From contig CP126202.1 of NCBI GenBank assembly GCA_030272155.1, forward strand, positions 2,108,001 through 2,172,000: a stretch of DNA of 64,000 bases, read 5' to 3'. Of this stretch, positions 55,031-64,000 are shown piece after piece. The position numbers were made by a program, and so were the translations under genes. Position 1 is the stretch's first letter, and each line of letters begins with the position of its first letter. Below the pieces are notes generated by a model. That model did no database searches. It saw only the letters and a list, made by a program, of their open reading frames with translations, and was not told the DNA's origin. Source of the stretch: Tetradesmus obliquus (Eukaryota > Chlorophyta > Chlorophyceae > Sphaeropleales > Scenedesmaceae).

Positions 55031-55477
55031 TGAAAGAGATTGCTGCTTCATGGCGCTGTCAGCGTTTCAGCCGTCGCACTTCTATGGATATGTACTGCGT
55101 TCTTATTTACTGTGTGTCTTTTATCGTGTTATGTGATGCGCCCAGGTCTGGACGCCTTGAAATTCAAGTACTGGATGTGTGCAGCAGGTGCTGGTGTCTG
55201 CAAGGTGCTTATGCCACAGCATGCTGCAGTGTCGGGTGGCAGGATGGGTTGCAATGTATATGCTGCTTTACGTGAGGCAGGCCGGAGCTTGTGGTGGCAG
55301 TTTGTCGCGTGGTGTCACCCGCTGCCGTGCTGCATTCTCAAGTGCCCTGGCATGCCTCCCCTTGCTGTATGCAGTGAGTGAGTGAGTGACTACCCAGGCA
55401 GCTCTGCAGCTACTGGGTAAGTTGAGGCTGAGAGGGCGTGCGTTGCTAGGGGCGTCGCCCCTGGGCTCAGCCGCTGT

Positions 55478-55780
55478 ATGCACAGGATGTGCGCATGCAC
55501 AGGATGTGCACATGCACAGGATGTGCACATGCACAGGATGTGCGCATGCACAGGATGTGCACATGCACAGGATGTGCACATGCACAGGATGTGCGCATGC
55601 ACAGGATGTGCACATGCACAGGATGTGCACATGCAGCAGGATGTGCACATGCACAGGATGTGCACATGCAGCAGGATGTGCGCATGCAGCAGGATGTGCA
55701 CATGCACAGGATGTGCACATGCACAGGATGTGCGCATGCAGCAGGATGTGCGCATGCACATGATGTGCACATGCAGCAGG
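55478..55780. repeat. Minisatellite, 17-bp unit, about 17-18 copies
   Basis: The unit is ATGCACAGGATGTGCAC, with a GCGC variant and an 18-bp variant (ATGCAGCAGG...). The junctions form GTGCACATGCAC or GTGCGCATGCAC, close to palindromic. Confidence 0.93.
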
Positions 55781-55995
55781 CAAGCCTTGAGGCAACTCCC
55801 CGCAGGCACTGAGCAGCAGGGATGCAGTATGTTGCCCAGCTTGCTGTAGCGTGGTTTGCTGGAGCAAGCACATGTGCGTGTGCTGTGATGCTGAATCGCT
55901 TGCGAACAAACATTGGCGATTGTTGCAGTTGCATTACATGCTGGTGTCCTGGCATTGATCAGCCAAGGAGACCGTGCTGTGCCAGTTAGCCTGCA

Positions 55996-56637
55996 ATGCA
56001 GGCGCATTTGCTGTCAGCTGGTAGCAGCGGACACTACAACCCCACACCGCAACATGCGCCACCAAGCACTTACATTTCACACACTGCTATGTGCCATGCT
56101 GTACACAGACATGATGCGTTGTGCGGAGTTACCGTTGCATGCATGGCACGCATATGTATACACCCACCTGCATGTGATTCATGGCACATGTTTTTACACA
56201 CCCTCATGTGATGTATGGTCGTCTGTGGATGAAGTGCTGTACCTACTGCCTGGCAGCCGCGCAAGTGCACAAGTGCAGGCCAGGTTGTCTGGCTTGCCTG
56301 TTATTCCTGCTTTGCTGCCTTCCTGCTTGGAAGCCTTGCTAAGGATTTGCGGCTTACCTGCTACAGGCTGAGCAGCGTAGATTAGCAGCAGCTGCAGCAG
56401 CAGTAGATGAAGTACATGTATTGATGGCCGGATGAAGGCATGGATAGGTGGAAGCGCCTTCAGCTGTGTTGCAGGCTGGACAGGTGGAATTCAGCGCGAT
56501 TGATGCATGGATGACCACGTGAATACGGATATGGATGGATGCGTGGGCGGATGGTCGCTGAGCAGATGAATGCAGGCACATTTGCTGTCGGCTGGTAGCA
56601 GCGGACACTACACCCCACGCCACAACACGTGCCACCA
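55996..56637. repeat. Direct repeat pair of about 68 bp
   Basis: The segment ATGCAGGCGCATTTGCTGTC and the following bases (55996-56063) recur at 56570-56637 with about eight differences. Confidence 0.85.
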
Positions 56638-57245
56638 TATGTGTGGGCGGGTGGTTGCTGGGCAGATGAATGCACGGCTGGTCGGATATGTGCTTGCCTG
56701 CTGCTGGATGGGCAGGTGGCATACGCATCAGGCGGATTGATAGTAGGATGGATGCGTGGATGGTTGCGTGCATCGATAGATGCTGGGATTGGTGGTTGCA
56801 TTCATGGCTAGATGGATGCGCCTTTGCCAATGCTACAGGCTCGGCAGCTGGGATTCTCGGCAATGGATGGATGGATGCGTGGATTGGTGTTGGGTGGATG
56901 CGTCCGTGCCAGCTTCAGAAGCGACAGATGGGATTTTGGCGATAGAAGGAGCGACGGCTGCACAAGGGATGGGCTGGGGTTGGATGTGCCCTTGCTGCAG
57001 GATGGACGGATGTGTTTATCTGTAGATGTACGGATGGGTGGATGCTTGCATCTATGGGATGGTTAGATGGATGCTTGCTTGCAGGGGATGGTTGCAGGGG
57101 GTGCTTGCTTGTAGGGGATGGTTGGCTGGATTATGATGGACGCAGGCGGATGCGCCCTCATCTGCTACAGGATGGGCAGGTGGGTCTTGGATGATAATGA
57201 TGGATGCTTGCATGTGTGAGGGATGGTGGATGGATAAGCGCTTGT
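56440..57245. repeat. GGAT-rich degenerate repeat region
   Basis: Dense imperfect GGATGG, GGATGC and TGGATGGATGG motifs run over about 800 bp with interspersed unique sequence. It looks like an old tetranucleotide-derived array. Confidence 0.75.
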
Positions 57246-58209
57246 CCAGACGGTGCTGGCTGTGGGTGATCTGCACGGCTGTAGGGCATGCTCATGCTGC
57301 TCCATTTGACATGCTGACATACGCAAATCCTCTAGCTGCTACCGTGCCTGGTTTCACAGCCAGCACCGGCAGCCCTCCTGCTGTTGCCAGCTGTTGCCAG
57401 AGGTGTTATGTGTGCCGCCTGGCGCGTTTCTGCAGCTGGATCGGCGCAGCTTTGACCCATGTTTGACCATGGTCAACCGATCTGACGCCAAGTTTGACCA
57501 GGGTTGACTGGCGGAAAGCTGCTGCTGCAGGTGGCGCATCGTGCCCATGCGTCTGTGGGCAGCAGCGACGGGGTATGGCTTTTGTGTGCGAAGTTTCTGT
57601 GAAGTTTGGGTTTCAACGGGCTGTTGCATGGCTCTGCCAGACACCTGGCTTGCCAAGTGCAATTTGTCATATGCTTTGTGAGTGTGGGAGGGCTTCCTGT
57701 GCCGAGACACACGGCTGTGAGGGTGCTGGTGGCTGCACACTGCACAGCATTCAGAGATGTACTGTCTAAGCAGCACCAGGGAGCAGCCGTAACGCGCATG
57801 TCTGCAGCATACACGTAGTCGTAGTTGCTGCCGGCATGCTGCAAGATTATCAGGTGGTGGTGTGTGCTTTGCTGGGCTTGCGTGTGGTACAGGGCATGTG
57901 CGGTTCAGGGCAATTCCATGCTGTATTGTGTATGCGGCTGTTCAGCTATGATGCGGCAGCAGTCAGCTGTGAGACTGTGGGAAGTGTGCACATCGGTGGT
58001 CAGTATTCTCACACCCATGTGCCTGCTGTGTGCACAGCGCACTAGGCCTTTCAGTGTGGGTTCCGTCGCAGTTCCGTGTGTTGCATTGCTAGATCTGTTT
58101 GTGTGTGAGGAGTTCTGCAGCTGCTCTAGTGCGTACTGATAGGGAATTGGGGACGTGGTTCTTGTTTGCTGGCTGCTTGCTGTGCTGTGGACATCCAGGC
58201 ATCTGCAGC

Positions 58210-58300
58210 AGCCAGTTATATGCAGCATGCCAGATATATGCAGCATGCCAGATATATGCAGCCAGATATATGCAGCCAGATATATGCAGCTGTATGCAGC
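58210..58300. repeat. ATATATGCAGC tandem repeat
   Basis: Four or five units of ATATATGCAGCATGCCAG or the shorter ATATATGCAGCCAG. Confidence 0.88.
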
Positions 58301-60692
58301 ATTGTTTCAGGCTGTGTAGGTTCATCTCTGGACTCAACACCCACCCAGCATAATTTCACCAAACCCTCTCTGTTGCAAGCATTGATACCTTACCAGGGCT
58401 AGCATGCAAGCTGGTAGCATGCTGCAATGCTGTGCACTGCTGAGCCAGCTGGCATTGCTTCTCTTACCAGGAATAGCTTTCTCATCAGGCAGTTGCTTTG
58501 TCGGGCTTCCTTGTCTTGCCTGCTCCTGTGTCTGTCTATCTGTCAGTGTGTTCTGGCACCAGCTTTTGCTGGGGTACTGTGCACACACCGGCTGACCTGA
58601 TGCAGCAGCAATTGCTTGCGAGCTTGGTTCATTCAACAGCATGCTGCTTGTAGTTACAAGCAGCATGTTGTTGTGCTTTGAGCGGTCTCGGCTGGTGCTT
58701 CTTGCATGCTTCTGGCGTCCTAAGCAGCTCAAAAACACTTGCAGTGTGTACACTCGCCTCAGCTTCCTCACTACGGCAACTGTGTGTCCAATTATGGTGA
58801 CAGCTAGCAGCAACCTAGTGCCAGTTTTGGGTGCAGTCGAGCAACCGGATGCAGTCGGGTGGTGCCAGCAGCTTGTGCGAGTGAGCCAGCAAAACTGTGC
58901 AGACGTCGTGGCAGTGTAGCTGAGTGGCTGTCTCTTGCATTTGTCAAGCAGGACTGTGTTCAGGGTGCCAGTAGCGCAGTTGCTCTGCTAGCTGCTGGGT
59001 TTCGTGCAGCACAGCTGCATGGACGTGTTATATCGATGGTGATATAACACAGCAGGCTGGCAGAGCAGCTGCTGCTGTGCAGCGTTGCGTGCTGCTGACA
59101 TGTTGTGCAGTGCAGCACGTCGTGTGTGCACTGCAGGGCCAAATGGCTGCAGCTGCAGCTGTATCCCATTGGTGTTGGTGTGCTTCCATCGCTTCTGAAC
59201 TGCCCCCAATGTGTTATGTACCTGTTGTGTTGTCATGACGACAGGGTTGCAGCAGTGACACTTGCGTTGCCTGCGCGTCTGCATCTGCTTGTGGCAGGCT
59301 CTTAATCCCGCACTACACTACAGTATTGTACAACTTGCTATGAACCCGCACGCAGCTGATGGATGTTTGCATGTGCAGTTGTGCGCTGCTGCGTTGCCAG
59401 GCTCAGCCGTAGAGTCTACGGCTTTTTCCTGGAGTCACAAAGTCTCAGTGCGGGCATGCAGCCCTCATCTCTTGTGTCGTTTCTCTTTTCAAGCACTGTT
59501 TTTTGATGGTACAGGTACAGCCCCACATATTGCAGCAGGTTGGTGCTGCTGTCTGCACTGCACTGCCCATTCAGCACGCACACACTATATTGAGACTGGA
59601 TGGCAGCTTGGCGCAGAGCTGCCGCCTGCACGCCTGCTGCTGTGTGCCTGGTGCAGCGATGCGCTGTTTCCGGTGCGGATGTGCAGTTCATAAGGAAATG
59701 CAATGGTGGCGGCCGCTACGACTATGCTCAGCACTGCTCAGCACTGCTGAGCCCACTTGCAATAGTGGTGGCTGTTGCATATCTTGTTTGGCATCTTGGC
59801 AGAGCTGGGTGCAGATGGAGCGAGTTCTGCCCTCAGAGGCGCAATTGCTGGGTGCACGGTTGCAGCATGGGGCGGGCCATTCTGGTGTGTGATGTGTGCT
59901 GCACCGGCTGCTGAAGCTAGAAAGCTTCTAGCTAGCTAGCTAGAAAGCTTGCTGGTGGTTGGCAGGCAAGTGCATTTGATACATATACCAAACTTGCTGT
60001 ATATGTGCTGTGCTGGCTGCTTTCCAGTGGCAGCTTTCCAGTGGCTGCTGCCAGTGGCTTCCAACTTGCTGTGTACGTGCTGTGCTGGCTGCTTTCCAGT
60101 GGCTGGCAGGCGGTGCATCTTGAACACACATCAAACACTCTGCCAGCGTATGTGTGCTGTGCAGGGCGTTGTGGCGGCTACTATACTATATAGTATATTA
60201 CATATATGTGAGTCGTTGCGTTGCCTGCCAAGGGTTTTGAGGCAGGCCTTGAGGCAGCGCGCCGCCTGGTGCTGACAGAAACAGCATCACTGTTGCGGCC
60301 CTGCATGGCTTGGACTTTGGCTGCTTTGAAGCTATGCAATGCTTGCATGCAGCGCTTGAACCTGAACTTGGGTGTTTGCAACGAAGTCGCTACACAGCCT
60401 TCTAGTATGCCCCGGATGCTGATTGGATTATCAGTGGCTGATCTGGGTGCTGGTGCTGGTAGTTTGTGTGCTTCTGTGTGCATGGGGGCTGGCTGCACAT
60501 TGACCCGATTGAAGTCGGGCAATCTACAGCTGCCGCCTGGCTGCTGCGCTGGTGTGCATCCCATTTGCTGTCAACAGAAAGAGCCCGAGCTGAGCTGCTT
60601 GCAGGTCTTACTTGAGCAGGTGTCGGCCGTGGCGTACAAATATATCCCTGTATATACAACCATGTAACCCTCTATCCCTTCCATCCCTGTGC

Positions 60693-60875
60693 TGTTGACA
60701 GAGGTACTGCAATCACTACATGCTGTCCCTTCAATCCCGGATGGGCTATATGCTGTTGACAGAGGTATTGCAATTGCTACATGCTGTCCCTTCAATCCCG
60801 GATGGGCTATATGCTGTTGACAGAGGTATTGCAATTGCTACATGCTGTCCCTTCAATCCCGAATGGGCTATATGC
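60693..60875. repeat. Tandem repeat, 3 x 61 bp
   Basis: The unit begins TGTTGACAGAGGTATTGCAA and ends GGGCTATATGC. Copies two and three differ at about one base, copy one at a few. Confidence 0.93.
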
Positions 60876-61699
60876 TGTTCGGGTGATGCCATGCAGCCAG
60901 GCCCACCAAAGAGCAGCATGATGCGCAGCAGCAGCAGCACTGGCAGGCAGCAGCTTTGATAAGCACATGCTGGCGGTCTGAATGCAGCACTCACACTCCA
61001 TTAGTCACATTGAAAGTTTTCGCCATTCAGTATCAGAGTTGGCAAACCAGAGGAATCGCTGCAGCCTTTGTGAAGCACAAGACACACATTACAAACTGAA
61101 CCAGTGACAACTCAGAGGAGCATAACGTTTACATGATTGTTCGGTATGCTTGCTGCATAACATGTATCCGCTATGTAGAAGGCAGGACACATCTTCATTA
61201 ATAGAGAGAGGATAGTTGCATGTGGGTCCTGGCACCATCTTGGATGGTATGAGCCACAACATGTTGAACACAGGTCTGAGACCAGACAAGGAGAGTGAGC
61301 ACCATAAAACACACTGCACACCCTTGAGCACCAAATCTCTCATGTCATATCCAGAGACGTCTTACTGCGGTGCGCAACGGCCAGTACCCACAATGCAAAT
61401 ATGGGATTAACGGCACGGCCAGTACCCACAAGGCAAATAGGGACATGCCTGAACCGCCAAGGTTGATTACGGACAACCCGAACTAGGCTGTGCACATGAT
61501 CCTCTGCCAAACGCAGCCTCAGACGCTCAATTAGCTCAGCCGCAGTGATTGACGATCCCTGCTCAAGTCAAAATTTACTCCTGTGTAACGGACGCACCCA
61601 CATATAGTCACCTCTGCCCACTGCTGATGTAACAGCTGACCGCCCAGGATTGCAGCAACGAAACTGCCGCAGGTCACACATGCATATGCATACCTGCCA

Positions 61700-62760
61700 T
61701 TCTAAACATTTCGGTGCACCTGATTGCAGTGCCGAAAACAACAGGAAAGGCAGTGAGCTGATGCTGAAGCTAGCATAATACTGGGAGACGTGGCATAAAC
61801 AACAAGTAAGTGTGCGTGCTGCAAGCAATGACGGTGCACCTGATTGCAGTGCCAACAAAACCGGAAAAGGCAGTGTGCTGCTGAAGCTAGCTTGTTCTTG
61901 GGAGAAGTGCCATACTATGTCTGAGACAACAAGTAAGTGCGCGACTCACACAGCTCGGAGCTGCATGCACTGACGGTGCACCTGATTGCAGTACCAACAA
62001 AACCGGTGCTGCTGAAGCTAGCTTGTTCCTGGGAGAAGTGCCATAGACAACAAGTAAGTGTGTGTGCTGCATGCACTGACGGTGCACCTGACTGCAGTGC
62101 CAACAAACAACAGGAAAGGCAGAGAGCTGATGCTGAAGCTAGCGTGAAACTGGCTGTAGTGCCATACACAACAAGTAGTTGTGTGAGCTGCATGCCGTAA
62201 ACAACATGAAAGTGTGTGGGCCGGCTGCATGCACTGACTGTGCACCTGATTGCAGTGCCAGACATTAGAGAAATGCAGTATGCTGCTGAAGCTAGAATGT
62301 TATTGGCTGTAGTGCCATCAACAACAAGCAAGCGTGTGAGCTGCATGCCGTAAACAACATGAAAGTTTGTGGGTCGGCTGCATGCACTGACAGAGCACCT
62401 ACATGCAGCGCCAGACATTATAGAAATGCAGTATGCTGCTGAAGGTAGAATGTTACTGGCTGTAGTGCCATCAACAACAAGTAGTTGTGTGGGCTGCTTG
62501 CCACAGCCATTGCACCTGGTCGCAGTGCCAAAACCCCGGAATTGCAGTGTGTCGCTGAGGCAGCAGTGCAACTGGACAAAAACACCGGAACATGTGGGCT
62601 GCATGTCACTGACAGTGCACCTGACTGCAGTGCCGATAAATCAGGAAACAACAAACAAGAGGTGCAGTGTGTTGCTGAAGCTGCAGTGTAAACGGCCACA
62701 GTGCCGAAACAACCAAGAAGTGCAGTGTGCTGCTGTTGCTGGATTGCACTGAACTGCAGT
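61700..62760. repeat. Imperfect tandem array, about 8 units of 105-160 bp
   Basis: Anchors resembling GGTGCACCTGATTGCAGTGC occur near 61713, 61833, 61975, 62081, 62239, 62392, 62509 and 62613. Between them are conserved GCTGAAGCTAG, GTGCCAT and ACAACAAGTAAGTG segments. A 229-codon frame stays open across several units on the minus strand (61915-62604). Confidence 0.85.
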
Positions 62761-63508
62761 ATGAACTGACGGCTCGCGTCAACGTGCTGATGCAACTGCC
62801 ATGTACTCAACGTGTGCGCAAGGTAGTGAATTTGCTACGCCTGAGCCGGTAGTATATGAATAAGCCAAGTCCCTTGGACAAATGCTCGTATATGCTGCTG
62901 ATGCTAGCTGCAAGCTTTAGCCTAAGCGGCAGCACACGCGCCTGAGGCTTGTGACTCCTGCTCCTGTAAACACTGCAGCACGTAATACTACGTGAAAGCT
63001 CTTGCGGAACAATGCAGCTGAGCTGCCGCCAGTAGAATTTTTATTATTCGTCCGGGCTCACATGCTTATTCAGGCAAATAGCCCCCAAAACATCAAGCAC
63101 TGACAGTACTGCAGCCATATGGAAGACTAGCTGAAAACAAGTAGCAGATATGTAGAGGCTGGCATGCCATGCATGCTGGATAATCCAAGAGATGCTGCAA
63201 CGTTTCACAAGCGTACACTGCTAGGCATCTGCAATGCCTTCAGCAGCATATGCCACAACATCAGCAGTGGCTGGGGTGATCACTGATCACTGACCAGTTG
63301 GCAACTGGTTGACACTGGTGTCTTTGATGCCTCATGAAGGCAGTGTAACGCTCTTCAGCACTACAAGAAGATCCTCTTCATGCAAAGTTAGTTCACACGT
63401 AGTGTGTTGCAGTGCAGGACCAAAAAGACCAACGCACCGCCTGCCTGGCATGGGCGGATGTGGCTATACTGTGCAAGCAAAAGCCAGCAAAAAAATGCCT
63501 GTTGGTGT

Positions 63509-64000
63509 TTAGTAAATTAAACTAGAAACGTGTGCAACTCCACGAACAACCACAGCAACCAAGAGAGCCGCATCCTGTAAGATCTCACACACATTAGCAG
63601 CATCTGCTGTGCCACAGTGCCACTGCTCTTCAAAGAAACACTCACTCCCTGTACTTGCAGCTCAGGAGCTGCAGTCAGCAAACTTACAGTGATTGTGAGC
63701 ATCATGAAGCCTGCTAGGAGCAGCAGCACCCCGAGGGCTTCCCACAGGGCTGGCTGCAAAGAAGACGCCAGGGTTCAGCAGGCTCACCCGCCCTGCTGCT
63801 GCCAGCCTGCTGCTGCTGCTGCTGCTGTTGTGGGCAGCACCTGCAGCAGCATGTGGTGCTACATCAGATGGTGATTGCTGATCAGGCGAGTGCTCCCGCG
63901 TCGCTGCAACGCCTGCAGTACCACCGCCTGCTCCGCTGCGTGATAGGTGGTGCCCAACTGTTGAAGAGCACTGGCTTCCATTTGTTGAAACTGAGGCAGT
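63509..64000 (-). CDS. 3' exons of a membrane protein gene, incomplete at window edge
   Basis: On the minus strand, an open exon from the window edge to 63788 (Ser/Ala-rich, ending NSSSSSRLAAAGR) has donor GTGAGC. It joins in phase to 63688-63753 (PALWEALGVLLLLAGFMMLT then IT; acceptor TTTGCAG, donor GTAAGT). The last exon is 63509-63574 (DAALLVAVVVRGVAHVSSLI then Y and TAA). Both short exons are exactly 22 codons. Two predicted hydrophobic helices form the C-terminus. I do not recognise the family. Confidence 0.5.

Larger units (their letters stand above)
53791..63508. other. Gene-poor region with tandem repeats
   Basis: Nearly 10 kb with no recognised gene on either strand. Open frames of 60-150 codons occur but none shows domains, plausible splice structure or continuity. 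The region contains the tandem arrays listed separately, an AT-rich palindromic patch near 60178-60205, an AAGCTTCTAGCTAGC palindrome near 59928-59950, and small direct duplications near 59985-60110 and 61375-61440. Confidence 0.4.

Noticed and set aside
55478-55780. CRISPR-like regular repeats
   Set aside because: Repeats are contiguous 17-bp units without unique spacers, in a eukaryotic nuclear context.
59262-59693. 143-codon frame in the gene-poor region
   Set aside because: There is no recognisable motif, and overlapping frames on both strands are equally open in this GC-rich sequence.

Overview
The window reads as nuclear DNA of a green alga, most likely a chlorophycean (Scenedesmus-like or Chlamydomonas-like). 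This is inferred from a plant/algal-type eukaryotic nitrate reductase, intron-rich genes, CAG/CTG triplet runs in both exons and introns (poly-Gln, -Ala, -Ser and -Leu in every frame), and Ty1/copia and Ty3-like elements. There are no bacterial operons. The genus is not determined.

Layout: (1) 0.5-2 kb holds a broken LINE-type reverse transcriptase. (2) COX17 (-) and EIF1AD (+) are divergent at 2.4-5.7 kb. (3) 7.1-10.8 kb holds a mitochondrial uS10 gene (-) with a long C-terminal extension. (4) 11.8-19.2 kb holds a nine-exon secreted subtilase (-). (5) 19.8-35.8 kb is a young copia element, with TSD TGCAA and near-identical 413-bp LTRs, split inside gag by a second element (22.7-31.4 kb, TSD CAAC). 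The inner element encodes Gag, protease, a cytosine-C5 methyltransferase fragment, integrase and a PHD finger. (6) 37.6-39.0 kb holds an MBD-domain gene (-), divergent from a 14-exon nitrate reductase gene (+, 39.5-47.8 kb). (7) 49.5-53.8 kb holds an F-box/leucine-rich-repeat gene (+). (8) 53.8-63.5 kb is gene-poor and carries several tandem repeat arrays. (9) The last 0.5 kb holds the 3' exons of a membrane protein gene (-).

Exon models for EIF1AD, uS10m, the subtilase, the MBD gene and nitrate reductase were assembled by hand from splice sites. Each closes in frame to an exact number of codons (261, 505, 1176, 356 and 872, including stop), which supports the boundaries.

The most unusual feature is shared by four host genes. 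Many exons are accompanied by one to several damaged partial copies of their own edge. Copies of an exon's 5' edge, with a 3' splice site, lie upstream of the intact exon. Copies of its 3' edge, with a 5' splice site, lie downstream. I count roughly 45-50 such exon-edge echoes, 21 of them in nitrate reductase, often bounded by CTG tracts. The splicing machinery must ignore them to make functional protein. Other notable items are a 13-nt microexon carrying the subtilase catalytic Ser, a retroelement with a captured DNA methyltransferase and a permuted split-repeat structure, and a five-unit 20-nt hairpin array ahead of its gag.
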